From Allosphingosinicella sp. (GTDB lineage Bacteria; Pseudomonadota; Alphaproteobacteria; Sphingomonadales; Sphingomonadaceae), in contig JAUJOJ010000009.1 in the NCBI GenBank assembly GCA_030447665.1, positions 1 to 34,517 of the forward strand: a DNA stretch of 34,517 nt, written 5' to 3'. The position numbers were made by a program, and so were the translations under genes. Below, one piece after another: positions 1-8,038 of the stretch (position 1 is its first letter; every line of letters starts with the position of its first letter). The notes beneath the pieces are model-generated. The model had not been told where the DNA came from. It made no database searches and was given only the letters and a program-made list of their open reading frames with translations.

Positions 1-324
1 AACGCGAGAAGCTCGGGGGCGCGGCTGCGGAGGTCGCGTCGAGACGGTCGCGCAGCGCTCGAGTTCGTGGAGCGGCGGCTGGACGCTCTGGCGGCGCGGC
101 TCGGGGAGCGCGATTATCTCGACAGCGACCGCTTCACCGCCGGCGACCTCATCATGACCACGGTGCTGGACATCCTTCGCCACACCGATCTCATCGAGAA
201 GCGGCCGAACCTTCACGCCTACCGCCTGAGGTGCAAGGCCCGGCCGGCCTACCAGAAGGCTCTGGCGGACCAGGTCGCCCCGTTCAGAAGGAACGCGCCC
301 GGGGAGCAGGCGGCCGCGGGATAG
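1..324 (+). CDS. Glutathione S-transferase, C-terminal part (partial at window edge)
   Basis: This is the C-terminal helical domain of a cytosolic glutathione S-transferase, which conjugates glutathione to electrophiles. The readable part runs from LEFVERRLDALAARLG through the family-like stretch DRFTAGDLIMTTVL and RHTDLI to a stop at 322-324. The pattern 'DRFTxADLxMxTVLxILRHTDL' is typical of bacterial GSTs. The N-terminal thioredoxin-like domain lies outside the window. The first 60 bases look less GST-like in this frame than in the third frame (REKLGGAAAEV), so a frameshift near base 55 is possible. A strong terminator hairpin follows directly. Confidence 0.75.
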   Translation, partial: NARSSGARLRRSRRDGRAALEFVERRLDALAARLGERDYLDSDRFTAGDLIMTTVLDILRHTDLIEKRPNLHAYRLRCKARPAYQKALADQVAPFRRNAPGEQAAAG

Positions 325-333
325 CAGCTCAAC

Positions 334-375
334 ATGAAAAGGGCGCTCACCGGCCTGCGGCGGCGCCCTTTTCAT
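334..375. terminator. Bidirectional Rho-independent terminator
   Basis: A perfect 13-bp inverted repeat (334-346 with 363-375, arm ATGAAAAGGGCGC) with a 16-nt loop. The arms carry A4 on one side and T4 on the other, so it can act in both directions. It lies between the convergent GST and rpmG genes. Confidence 0.8.
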
Positions 376-408
376 CCGAAGTCCGCGAGCCGGAAGCTCG
401 CGGCCCGC

Positions 409-576
409 TTACTTGATCTTGGCTTCCCTGAACTCGACGTGCTTGCGCGCGACCGGATCATATTTCTTGAAGCTCAGCTTCTCGGTCTTGGTGCGCGGAT
501 TCTTCTTAGTGACATAGAAGAAGCCGGTGTCGGCGGAGCTGACGAGCTTGATCTTGACGGTTGCTGGCTTGGCCAT
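409..576 (-). CDS. rpmG: 50S ribosomal protein L33
   Basis: A 55-residue ribosomal protein L33, a component of the large ribosomal subunit near the E site. The protein starts [18 protein letters not shown] and contains [11 protein letters not shown] and [15 protein letters not shown], the standard bacterial L33 pattern. The frame is open upstream, but the ATG at 576 gives the normal family length. This form lacks the CxxC zinc-binding cysteine pairs found in zinc-dependent L33 paralogues. It is a single gene converging on the GST gene across a shared terminator. Confidence 0.97.
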   Translation of the reverse strand: MAKPATVKIKLVSSADTGFFYVTKKNPRTKTEKLSFKKYDPVARKHVEFREAKIK

Positions 577-687
577 GGCAGCCTCTATCCGGATATGGTG
601 TGCGAAAAATAAAAGCGGCGTCGCCGCCGCTCTCACGTGGCAAGCCCTCTGCCGAGACGCGCCCTGGCTGTCAAGGGCGCGGCGCTG

Positions 688-703
688 TTAACCGCTCGGT
701 AAC
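688..703 (+). promoter_or_regulatory. Possible CtrA-like box
   Basis: TTAA, seven bases, then GTAAC, one mismatch from the alphaproteobacterial CtrA consensus TTAA-N7-TTAAC. It lies about 50 bases upstream of the small gene at 752 and in the divergent rpmG upstream region. One motif alone is weak evidence. Confidence 0.25.
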
Positions 704-751
704 CACAAGGGCGCATCTTCTCCTTACCGATGAGGCGAGGGAGCCAAGCCG

Positions 752-1075
752 ATGCAGGCCGAAGAGGGGATGATGGTGGTAAGAGCCGAGCTTTGCGCCC
801 GGCTCGATGCGCTGCGGCGTTTTTCGGATCGCCGCCGCGGGCAGGATTTCACCCGCACCGTGAGCGGCATCCGGCAGCTCGCCGCGGCTTACGGACTCCT
901 CCCGGTGGTGCGGCTTTCCGAGGCGCTGGAACGCGCGATGGACCTGCCCGATACCGCCGGAACGTGTCAGAACTCGCTCTATCTCGACCGGCTTCGCGAC
1001 GCGATCGGCTCCGAGCGGACCGACGAGCAGGCGAGCGAGGCGATGATCGCCTCCGTCTTCGTCCGCTTTTCCTGA
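752..1075 (+). CDS. Conserved small protein of unknown function
   Basis: A 107-residue protein that I do not recognise by name. It is mostly alpha-helical in character, charged and soluble, with no signal peptide or membrane segment. The start at 752 has a purine-rich site (GAGGGAG) about nine bases upstream; an ATG-ATG pair at 770 is an alternative start. Helical stretches such as GIRQLAAAYGLLPVVRLSEALERAM loosely recall small Hpt-like or regulatory four-helix proteins, but no phosphorylatable histidine motif is present. It ends 10 bases before the GDT1-like gene, so the two may be cotranscribed. Confidence 0.6.
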   Translation: MQAEEGMMVVRAELCARLDALRRFSDRRRGQDFTRTVSGIRQLAAAYGLLPVVRLSEALERAMDLPDTAGTCQNSLYLDRLRDAIGSERTDEQASEAMIASVFVRFS

Positions 1076-1085
1076 TCATATTCGG

Positions 1086-1655
1086 GTGGACGCGCTCCTC
1101 ACGACCTTCATCGCCGCCGCGCTTGCGGAATTCGGCGACAAGACCCAGCTGCTGGTGATCGCCATTGCCGCGCGCTACCGGAAGGCAGGCGCGGTGCTGC
1201 TGGGCGTCGCCGTCGCGGCGCTCGCCAACAATCTCATCGCTGCGTTCGGCGGGACGCTCCTCAACGGCATCATCACCCTGCGTGCGATCTCGCTGCTCGT
1301 CGCGGTGGCCTTGCTCTTCGCCGGCGTCGCTGCCATCATCCCGCAGCGGAGCCCCGCCGGCATGGGCGCGGGCTGGAAAACGGGCCCGTTCCTCACCGCC
1401 GCCGCCTGTTTCTTCCTGCTCGAGTTCGGCGACAAGACGCAGTTCCTCACCTTCGCGCTCGCCGCTCAATATAATTCCCTAGCGCTTGCGGCGGCCGGCG
1501 CGACGGCCGGGATCGTCGTTGCCAACGCGCCCGCCGCAATCATGGCCGAGCGCTCGCGCGAGCTGCTTAGGCTGAAGCCGCTCCGCCGCGGCATCGCTTC
1601 CGTTTTCCTTTTGATCGGCTTCATCATCGCCGTCAGCGCGCTTCGGCTCACCTGA
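1086..1655 (+). CDS. TMEM165/GDT1 (UPF0016) family cation transporter
   Basis: A 189-residue inner-membrane protein of the GDT1/TMEM165 family. Family members transport Mn2+ and/or Ca2+, commonly in exchange for protons. The diagnostic E-x-G-D-K-T motif occurs twice, as EFGDKT at residues 15-20 and again at 113-118, one in each of two homologous three-helix halves, as expected for this inverted-repeat fold. Six hydrophobic segments are visible. Translation appears to start at a GTG (1086). Substrate is not deducible; manganese export is a reasonable guess for a bacterial member. Confidence 0.9.
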   Translation: MDALLTTFIAAALAEFGDKTQLLVIAIAARYRKAGAVLLGVAVAALANNLIAAFGGTLLNGIITLRAISLLVAVALLFAGVAAIIPQRSPAGMGAGWKTGPFLTAAACFFLLEFGDKTQFLTFALAAQYNSLALAAAGATAGIVVANAPAAIMAERSRELLRLKPLRRGIASVFLLIGFIIAVSALRLT

Positions 1656-1681
1656 ACTCCCGCGGCCTTGCCGGGAAAGGT

Positions 1682-2518
1682 TCACTCCGGGCCGAGATCG
1701 AGCAGCCACATGTCGGGGACGGCGCCAAGCCGAAGCGGGAGCCCGCTCGTGCCCAGGCCGGCAGTGACGACCAGAACCTTGCCCTGTTCGCGAACCAGGC
1801 CGCAGGCATAACGTTTGCCGTGCCGCGACATGGTGTAGATCGGCCCGACCAGCGGCGGCGCGATCTGGCCGCAATGGGTGTGCCCGGCCAGCATCAGGCC
1901 GACCGTCCCCGGCACCTCCGGGAACGGATCGGGGCTGTGGCTGAGCAGGATCCTCGCGCCCTCGAGGCCGCTTTGGCGCGCGAGGGTGCGAGGAAGGTCG
2001 CCGCGCCCGGTAAAATCGTCGTCGAGACCGCCGACCGCGAGCGGGCCGGCCTGGGCGGCATCATTCTCCAGCAGCCGGATGCCGGCAGCGGCCAGCGCTC
2101 TCTTGGCGCCTGCCGGATCATACCAATGGTCGTGGTTGCCGAGCACGGCGAAGCTGCCGAGCCGGGCCTTGAGCTTCGCCAACGGCCGGATCGCGTCGGC
2201 CATCGAATAATAGCGGGTCGCCGCCCGCTTGTCGCTGACGAGGTCGCCCGCGATGAGCACCAGATCGGGGCGGAGGGCATTGATCCGATCGACGATGCGG
2301 CCGAGCCGCTCGGGCGGCATGTCGGGCCCCGCCACATGGATGTCGGAGATCAGGATTGCCCGCAGCCGGGGCGCTCCCGCCGGCCAGTTCTTCAGGCCCA
2401 ATACCGCGTGCCTGACCACCGGCGCCTGAACGGCGCTCCGATAGCACCAGGCGAGGGCGGCAAACGCGGCTAAGGCAAGGAGCAGCCCGGCCAGCAGGAT
2501 ATGACGACGCCTGATCAC
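1682..2518 (-). CDS. Membrane-anchored calcineurin-like metallophosphoesterase
   Basis: A 278-residue metallophosphoesterase with one N-terminal hydrophobic segment (about residues 7-24) acting as signal anchor. All dinuclear-metal motifs are present in order: SDIH (58-61), GDLVSD (91-96), GNHDHW (127-132), SHSPD (193-197) and GHTHCGQ (212-218). The length and the GHTHCGQ block match the YaeI-like group of phosphodiesterases, some of which act on lipid-linked pyrophosphates. The natural substrate cannot be told from sequence. It is convergent with the GDT1-like gene and divergent from the DNA ligase. It is not the ligase-associated nuclease PdeM, which is soluble and shorter. Confidence 0.9.
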   Translation of the reverse strand: MIRRRHILLAGLLLALAAFAALAWCYRSAVQAPVVRHAVLGLKNWPAGAPRLRAILISDIHVAGPDMPPERLGRIVDRINALRPDLVLIAGDLVSDKRAATRYYSMADAIRPLAKLKARLGSFAVLGNHDHWYDPAGAKRALAAAGIRLLENDAAQAGPLAVGGLDDDFTGRGDLPRTLARQSGLEGARILLSHSPDPFPEVPGTVGLMLAGHTHCGQIAPPLVGPIYTMSRHGKRYACGLVREQGKVLVVTAGLGTSGLPLRLGAVPDMWLLDLGPE

Positions 2519-2580
2519 TTTGTTCCCGCTAATTGTTCCCGCTAATGGAAGAGGTCTGAATAGCCTGATCCACTATGAAA

Positions 2581-2642
2581 AGGGCCTGATTCACGCCTTC
2601 GGCGGAAGCGCGTAGCGCTTCCACCTCAACCGATCAGGCCCT
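2581..2642. repeat. Dispersed palindromic repeat, copy 1
   Basis: A 62-bp element with perfect 10-bp terminal inverted repeats (AGGGCCTGAT at 2581-2590, complement at 2633-2642). An internal hairpin has an 8-bp stem (GGAAGCGC, 2604-2611 with 2615-2622) and a 3-base loop. A second copy, inverted and matching at 58 of 60 positions, lies at 33872-33931. It occupies most of the space between the phosphoesterase and ligase starts, leaving the ligase start about 20 bases downstream. Confidence 0.85.
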
Positions 2643-2661
2643 AGCGGAGACATGCCGATTA

Positions 2662-4257
2662 ATGCGCGAATTCTCACAGCTTCTCGACGGCCTCGTCTAC
2701 ACCCGCTCGCGCAATGCCAAGCTGAAGCTGATCGGCGACTATCTCAAGGCGACCCCGGATCCGGACCGCGGCTATGCGATGGCGGCGCTCACCGGCGAGC
2801 TCAGCCTTCCGGCGGTGAAGGCTGCGGCGATCCGGGGATCACCGAGGAGCGGGTCGATCCAACGCTCTTCTACATGAGCTGGGATTATGTCGGCGACCTG
2901 GCCGAAACCGTCGCCCTGCTCTGGCCCAAGGAGATCGCGCAGCCGGCGGAGATCGATGACGGTACATTGCGCATCTCGAACGTCGTCGAACGCCTGGCGA
3001 GCCTCGGCAGAGCGGAGGCTCCGCGCGCGCTCGCGCAGATGCTCGATCATCTCGATGCAAGCGGACGCTACGCACTCTTGAAGCTCGCGACGGGAGAGTT
3101 GCGCATCGGCGTGTCGGCACGGCTTGCGAAGCTCGCGCTGGCAGAGGCTTTCGAGCTCGACGTGGATGCAGTGGAGGAGGTGTGGCACGGGATCGGCCCG
3201 CCTTATGCGACGCTCTTCGCCTGGGCGGAGGGGAGGAGAGCAGCCGACATCGCGCAACGTGCCGGTCTTCCGCCCCTTCATGCTCGCGCACGGCCTCGAG
3301 GATCTCCGGCTGTCGCTGAAGGATTATGCGGCCGAATGGAAATGGGACGGCATCCGCGTGCAGATCGTGCGGGTCGGCGGCGAGACCCGGCTCTACAGCC
3401 GGGCGGGGGACGACATCACGCGCAGCTTTCCCGAAGTGGCGGCGAGTTTCGAGCGGGACGGGGTGGTCGATGGCGAGCTGCTCGTGAAGGGCGAGTTCCA
3501 GGGGGCCGACGAGCATGGCGGGGCGGCAGCCAGCTTCAACGCGCTCCAGCAGCGGCTCGGCCGCAAGATCGTCTCGGCCAAGATGCTCGCCGATTATCCG
3601 GCATTCGTCCGCCTTTACGACGTGCTGATCGACGGCGCCGAGGATGTGCGTCCGCTCCCTGGTCGGAGCGGCGGGGCGCGGCTCGAAGCGTTCATGCCAA
3701 GGCTGGATCCGGAGCGGTTCGACATTTCGGCCCTCATTCCGGCCGGAAGCTTCGAGGAGCTGGAGGAGATCCGCGGCGGCGCGCGCGATGCCTCGATCGA
3801 AGGGGTGATGCTGAAGCGCCGCGACAGCCCCTATGTGGCGGGGCGGCGGGTCGGCCTCTGGTACAAATGGAAGCGCGATCCGCTCGCCGCCGACTGCGTG
3901 CTCATGTACGCGGCGCGCGGCAGCGGAAAGCGATCGAGCTATTATTCCGATTTCACCTTCGGCTGCTGGAGCGGGGAGGGCGAGCTTCTGCCGGTCGGCA
4001 AGGCCTATTTCGGCTTCACCGACGAGGAGCTGATGTGGCTGGACCGATTCGTCCGCAACAATACGGTGCAGCGCTTCGGGCCGGTGCGGGAAGTCGAGAA
4101 GAGCCTCGTGCTGGAGGTCGCGTTCGATCTGATCCACCAGAGCAAGCGCCACAAATCGGGCCTGGCGATGCGCTTTCCCCGCGTGTCGCGGATCAGGCGG
4201 GACAAGCCGGCGCACGAGGCCGACACGATCGAGACTCTCCGGCGGCTGGTAAGCTAG
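2662..4257 (+). CDS. ATP-dependent DNA ligase, cisplatin-damage-response type (two frameshifts)
   Basis: An ATP-dependent DNA ligase of the bacterial group called 'cisplatin damage response' ligase, normally about 530 residues; the span here fits 531 codons. The N-terminal domain begins MREFSQLLDGLVYTRSRNAK. Reading shifts frame near 2840 (after KAAAIRG, resuming ITEERVDPTLF) and returns near 3250 (resuming RNVPVFRPFMLAH). The catalytic motif I is KWDGIR, with the adenylated lysine encoded at 3340-3342; SIEGVMLKRRDSPY and GLWYKWKRD are motifs IV and V. The C-terminal OB domain ends IRRDKPAHEADTIETLRRLV. Relatives usually sit with a ligase-associated exonuclease and helicase, not seen here. 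Conservation of all three segments suggests the shifts are read errors. Confidence 0.85.
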
Positions 4258-4285
4258 ACCGGCTTCGCCGGAACCCTATCAGGCA

Positions 4286-4450
4286 CGTCATGCCGGCGGA
4301 AGCGGGCATTCTCAGGACGTGCGGGTGCGATCTCGTCCTGAGCCCCCGGCCTCCGGGGACCCCGCAAAGTAATGGTGGTGGATCCTACGCGGCTTCCGGG
4401 GGAAGCCGCGCCGCCACCATTTTGCGAGGTGCCCCTGCACCCGGGTGACG
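4286..4450. repeat. REP-like palindromic element, interrupted
   Basis: A composite palindromic element after the ligase. It begins CGTCA (4286) and ends TGACG (4450). Inside is the inverted pair CTCAGGACG (4311-4319) and CGTCCTGAG (4334-4342), preceded by a GC-rich hairpin (ATGCCGGCGGAAGCGGGCAT, 4290-4309). This resembles palindromic units commonly dispersed in alphaproteobacterial genomes. Its right arm is split by a different hairpin at 4363-4426, so one repeat appears nested in another. No gene is seen in 4258-4606. Confidence 0.6.
4363..4426. repeat. Covarying hairpin repeat, type locus A
   Basis: A three-part hairpin. The outer stem CGCAAA/TTTGCG is at 4363-4368 and 4421-4426. The middle stem is 10 bp with one G-T wobble (4372-4381 with 4411-4420). 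The inner stem is 9 bp, GCGGCTTCC/GGAAGCCGC (4389-4397 with 4401-4409), closed by a GGG loop. The middle and inner stems, the GGATCC box and the loop are in the same register as in the repeats at 11259-11414, although stem sequences differ by compensating changes. Confidence 0.75.
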
Positions 4451-4606
4451 GTCAAGGCACGTACAATCCAAGACCCGTTAAGGAGCCCATGGCGACCGTA
4501 TCCTTTTGGAACGCCGCCTTTTTGGGGGAGTGACAGCCTTCTTCTCCACAGGCAGGCTCAGCCCAATCGAGTGACTCATCGTGTTGCAATCAAAAGGGAA
4601 GGGCCA

Positions 4607-4861
4607 ATGTTGAGGTCTATCAAGTCGACCGAGGGCGAGAGCTTTCCGCATAATCCGGCCGCCCGCGGCTACTGCGTGGTTTATCGCGAGAACCAGGTGA
4701 ATCATTGCCCCGGCTGCGGGCGCACCCACTGGTATGTGGGCCGCGTGTCGGCGGAGTGCGGCTTCTGCGCGACCGCGCTTCCGCTGGCCGAAGCCACCAG
4801 CCGCGGCATCGGCACGCACAGCCGCGGCCAGCGCCCCATCCTGTTGAACGACGCCGCCTGA
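4607..4861 (+). CDS. Small zinc-ribbon protein of unknown function
   Basis: An 84-residue soluble protein. Two CxxC pairs, C34-P-G-C37 and C51-G-F-C54, form a likely four-cysteine zinc ribbon; around them are GRTHWYVGRVSAE and a polar C-terminus. The frame is open upstream to 4445, but the ATG at 4607 follows a purine-rich ribosome site (AAAAGGGAAGGG) and gives a compact protein. I recognise the style as a conserved hypothetical of sphingomonads but not a named family. It ends just before a strong bidirectional terminator and converges on the cold-shock gene. Confidence 0.75.
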   Translation: MLRSIKSTEGESFPHNPAARGYCVVYRENQVNHCPGCGRTHWYVGRVSAECGFCATALPLAEATSRGIGTHSRGQRPILLNDAA

Positions 4862-4897
4862 CCTTTCCGCCAAGCGCGAACAAGGCGCGGACAAAGA

Positions 4898-4932
4898 AAA
4901 AGGCCCGGCCCTTTCGAGGGGCCGGGCCTTTT
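4898..4932. terminator. Bidirectional Rho-independent terminator
   Basis: A perfect 14-bp stem (AAAAGGCCCGGCCC at 4898-4911, complement at 4919-4932) with a 7-base loop, A-rich on one side and T4 on the other. It separates the convergent zinc-ribbon and cold-shock genes. Confidence 0.92.
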
Positions 4933-4952
4933 CTATCGATCAGCCGATTCGC

Positions 4953-5819
4953 TTATTGAAGCGGCGCGAGGTTCACGGCCGCCGTCTTGCCGCGGCGATC
5001 CACTTCCAGCTCGAACGACAGGCGATCGCCCTCGTTCAGCGACACCATGCCGGCGCGTTCCACTGCTGAAATGTGCACGAACGCATCCGGCTGCCCATCG
5101 TCGCGGCTGATGAAGCCGAAGCCCTTCATGGCGTTGAAGAACTTGACGGTGCCGGAGGCCTTCTCGCCGGTCAGCTGACGCTGCGGACCGCCGCCGCCGC
5201 CGCCGCCCGGGCCGCGCTCCTCGCGCGCGCCGCCGCCGCCGCCCTGGACGGGGAGCGGTTCGCCCTCGATCTTGAGGTCGGTGGCCGAGATGCGGCCGCC
5301 GCGGTCGACGAGAGTGAAGCCGAGCGGCTGACCTTCGGCCAGGCCGGTGAGGCCGGCTTGCTCGACGGCCGAGATGTGGACGAACACGTCTTCGCCGCCA
5401 TCGTCGCGGACGATGAAGCCGAAGCCCTTCTGCCCGTTGAAGAATTTGACCACGCCCGTGCCTTCGCCGACGACCTGCGGGGGCATGCCGCCGCCGCGTC
5501 CGCCGCCAAAGCCGCCGCCGCCACCGCTGAAGCCGCCGCCACCGCCGCCGCCGCGATATCCGCCGCCGCCGCCGCCGCCGAAGCCGCCGCGATCACCGCC
5601 GCCGCCGCCGAACCCGCCGCGATCGCCGAATCCGCCGCCACCCGGAGCGCCGCCATATCCGCCGCCGCCGCCGCGATACCCGCCGCCGCCGCCGCCGCCG
5701 CTGCCGAATCCGCCCCGATCTTCAAATCCGCCGCCGCCGAAATTGTCTTCGCCGAAACCGTCGCGCTTGTCTCTGCCGCGCCCGCCGCGCTCTCCGCGCC
5801 GCCCTCTGTCAAAACCCAT
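4953..5819 (-). CDS. Double cold-shock-domain protein with glycine-rich RGG-like N-terminus
   Basis: A 288-residue nucleic-acid-binding protein with two cold-shock domains. The first has VVKFFNGQKGFGFI and DVFVHISAVE; the second, at the C-terminus, has TVKFFNAMKGFGFI and AFVHISAVE. These are the RNP1 and RNP2 motifs that contact single-stranded RNA or DNA. Residues from about 4 to 115 are a low-complexity glycine-rich region with RGG/GFGG-like repeats, expected to be disordered and to add RNA binding or self-association. I chose the ATG at 5819 (MGFDRGRRGERGG), preceded by GGAAAG, over a longer open frame to 5909. The CCG-rich coding strand makes an artefactual poly-proline frame on the other strand. 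Likely an RNA chaperone. Confidence 0.9.
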   Translation of the reverse strand: MGFDRGRRGERGGRGRDKRDGFGEDNFGGGGFEDRGGFGSGGGGGGGYRGGGGGYGGAPGGGGFGDRGGFGGGGGDRGGFGGGGGGGYRGGGGGGGFSGGGGGFGGGRGGGMPPQVVGEGTGVVKFFNGQKGFGFIVRDDGGEDVFVHISAVEQAGLTGLAEGQPLGFTLVDRGGRISATDLKIEGEPLPVQGGGGGAREERGPGGGGGGGPQRQLTGEKASGTVKFFNAMKGFGFISRDDGQPDAFVHISAVERAGMVSLNEGDRLSFELEVDRRGKTAAVNLAPLQ

Positions 5820-6046
5820 GCCGTTTATTACTTTCCAGTGCCCCTTACCTGTTGAAAACCACCGCGCTGGGCTGACGCGCAAACGGCCTTTGGCGCGGAC
5901 TTGGCGCACCCTTGACTCGTATAGCGCAAAATTCGGAGAGCCGCGAGTGCTTTTGAAGGCGTATCCGAGGCTGCGCCGCGACCTTGCGGGAGAGGCGCCC
6001 GATCTCAGCCATTGAGGCTTCGGGCGCTTGCCCTTATGCCCGCCCG

Positions 6047-6663
6047 ATGACCGTTCATTTCCACGAAGAAGATCTTGCCGAGGGCGTGTTGGCGCCCGGG
6101 CCCGTCGCCGTCGACACTGAAACCATGGGCCTGCGGCTTGGCCGCGACAGGCTTTGCGTCGTCCAGATTTCCGACGGGAGGGGGACGAGCATCTCGTCCG
6201 CTTCGCCCGGGGCAGCGACTATTCCGCCCCCCGTCTCAAGGCCGTGCTTACCGATCCGGCCCGGCTCAAGCTCTATCATTTCGCGCGTTTCGATATCGCG
6301 TCGATCAAGGCCTATCTCGGCGTGATGGCCACCCCGGTTTACTGCACCAAGACCGCCTCGCGGCTGATCCGGACCTATACCGACCGCCATGGCCTCAAGG
6401 AGCTGGTGAAGGAATTGCTCGGCCATGAGATCTCCAAGCAGCAGCAGACCTCGGACTGGGGCGCAGCCGAGCTCAGCGACGCGCAAAAGGATTATGCCGC
6501 CTCCGATGTGCGCTATCTTCATGCGCTGAAGGAGAAATTGGACGAGCGGCTCGAGCGCGAGGGGCGGATGCCGCTGGCGCAGGCCTGCTTCGATTTCCTC
6601 CCCCATCGCGCGCTCCTCGATCTTGCCGGATGGGCGGAGGAGGATATTTTCGCCCATGTCTGA
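6047..6663 (+). CDS. rnd: Ribonuclease D-like 3'-5' exonuclease (one frameshift)
   Basis: A short (about 205-residue) DEDDy-type 3'-5' exoribonuclease lacking the HRDC domains of longer RNase D. ExoI is VDTET (D23, E25), ExoII is HFARFDI, and ExoIII is YAASDVRYL with the tyrosine and aspartate in place. The frame shifts at about 6177-6183: VVQISDGRG is in one frame and DEHLVRFARG in another. The run there is G5; restoring a G6 joins the two perfectly, which argues for a homopolymer read error. The stop overlaps the lptC start by eight bases, so the two are translationally linked. Confidence 0.88.
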
Positions 6664-7294
6664 AGCGGCCGTCCGGGAGCGCCTCAGGAAACAGGGCTGG
6701 GCCGCTCCCGGCGGGTTCCACGACCGCTTCATGCGCTTCCTGAAGCTGGCGCTGCCGGCGGCGATCGGCATGCTGCTCGCTTATCTCGCGCTCGCGCCGC
6801 TGCGGAAGGGGCCGGAGATCAGCTTCATCCTCGACAAGAGCAAGGTCGACTTCGCCCAGGAGCGGATGCGGGTCCAATCCGCCCGCTATCGCGGCCAGGA
6901 CAATCAGGGCCGCCTGTTCACCATCGATGCATCCTCCGCAGTGCAGGCGACCTCCCGGGATCCGATCGTCGACATCACCGGCATGTCGGCGGCGATCCGG
7001 CTGGACAAGGGACCCGCGACGATCAAGGCGGAGAAGGGACGCTACGACATGGAAGCCGAGAAGGTCGACGTGATCGGCCCGATCATGTTCACCGCCGCCG
7101 ACGGCTACCGTCTTCAAACGCGCGACGTCGCGGTCGACCTCAACCAGCGCCGGTTGCAGAGCCGTGGCCGCGTCGACGGCCGGATGCCCCTCGGCCGTTT
7201 CTCGGCGGACCGGATGACGGCCGACCTTCCCTCCCGTGAGGTGACGCTCGATGGCCGGGCTCGCTTGCATATCGTCCAGGGCGGCCTCAGATGA
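6656..7294 (+). CDS. lptC: LPS export periplasmic protein LptC
   Basis: A 212-residue bitopic protein, part of the LptBFGC-A-DE bridge that moves lipopolysaccharide to the outer membrane. It has a cytoplasmic N-terminus of about 28 residues, one membrane segment (about 30-49, LALPAAIGMLLAYLALAP) and a periplasmic beta-jellyroll. Landmarks are GRLFTIDASSAVQ, GPATIKAEKGRYDM, and GRFSADRMTADL near the end. The ATG at 6656 overlaps rnd, and the stop overlaps lptA as ATGA, giving a tight rnd-lptC-lptA operon. The identity rests on LptC-like sequence and position before lptA and lptB. Confidence 0.88.
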   Translation: MSEAAVRERLRKQGWAAPGGFHDRFMRFLKLALPAAIGMLLAYLALAPLRKGPEISFILDKSKVDFAQERMRVQSARYRGQDNQGRLFTIDASSAVQATSRDPIVDITGMSAAIRLDKGPATIKAEKGRYDMEAEKVDVIGPIMFTAADGYRLQTRDVAVDLNQRRLQSRGRVDGRMPLGRFSADRMTADLPSREVTLDGRARLHIVQGGLR

Positions 7295-7857
7295 GGGGCA
7301 TGAAGAAAGTCCCAATCGTTTTGGGCGCGGCCGCGCTGGCTATCGGTTTGATCGGGCTGCAGCCGGCGACCGGCCAGGAGGCGACTTCGGCGCTTCGCGG
7401 TCATAATACCAACGCGCCCGTCGATGTTGCGGCGGATCGGATCGAGGTGCAGGACCGCGCGGACCGCGCGATCTTCTCGGGCAACGTCGTCGCCCGACAA
7501 GCTGAGCTTACGTTGAACGCGGCGCGGGTAACGGTCGCTTATTCCAGCGCCGGCGGCATCCAGATCGAACGCATCAATGCAAGCGGCGGCGTCACCGTCA
7601 GGAGCCCTTCCGAAACGGCGCGCGGACAGTTTGCCATCTACGACCTACGCAATCGCTTGATCACCTTGCTCGGCGGCGTAACCCTGATGCGAGGCGATTC
7701 GCGCGTGAACGGCGGCAGGTTGGTGCTGGACCTCAGCAGCGGGCGGGCAGTGATGGACGGCGGCGGCCCGCGTACGGCGGGTCCGGGGGGCACCAGCGCG
7801 GCACCAAGCGGGCGCGTCACCGGCACCTTCACCGTCCCCCAGCGGGATAACCGATAA
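7291..7857 (+). CDS. lptA: LPS export periplasmic protein LptA (OstA-like)
   Basis: A 188-residue periplasmic protein that forms the oligomeric bridge for lipopolysaccharide between LptC and LptD. A Sec signal peptide covers about residues 1-28 (hydrophobic VPIVLGAAALAIGLIGL, cleavage near ATGQ). The mature part is an OstA/LptA jellyroll: PVDVAADRIEVQDRADRAIF, GNVVARQAELTLNAARV and GGVTLMRGDSRVNGGRLVLD are typical strands. A Gly/Pro-rich tail follows. It overlaps lptC by four bases. A second methionine at 7300 is an alternative start. Confidence 0.9.
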   Translation: MRGMKKVPIVLGAAALAIGLIGLQPATGQEATSALRGHNTNAPVDVAADRIEVQDRADRAIFSGNVVARQAELTLNAARVTVAYSSAGGIQIERINASGGVTVRSPSETARGQFAIYDLRNRLITLLGGVTLMRGDSRVNGGRLVLDLSSGRAVMDGGGPRTAGPGGTSAAPSGRVTGTFTVPQRDNR

Positions 7858-8038
7858 GCCACAGTCGGCCCGGTTTTTAACGGCTTAGGCAATATTCGCT
7901 TGGCCTCGCTCGCTTCGTCATGCAGGAATCCTGCCAGTTGAGGCGAGGGGGGCTTTCGCCTAGGAATCAGACCGACCTCGGCCGGAGGCGTCGAGGCGGG
8001 CTGCGGAACAAGAGCCGCGGCTTGGGGGAGCGCTGCGA

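Noticed and set aside
1682..2518. Metallophosphoesterase as the ligase-associated nuclease PdeM
   Set aside because: It has a membrane anchor and YaeI-like motifs, is longer than PdeM, and is transcribed away from the ligase.
2839..4215. 458-codon minus-strand frame across the ligase
   Set aside because: No family resemblance; the plus strand encodes clear ligase motifs. Long antisense frames are common at this GC content.
5347..6015. Long proline-rich frame on the plus strand
   Set aside because: It is the antisense of the GGX-coding region of the cold-shock protein, created by CCG repeats.
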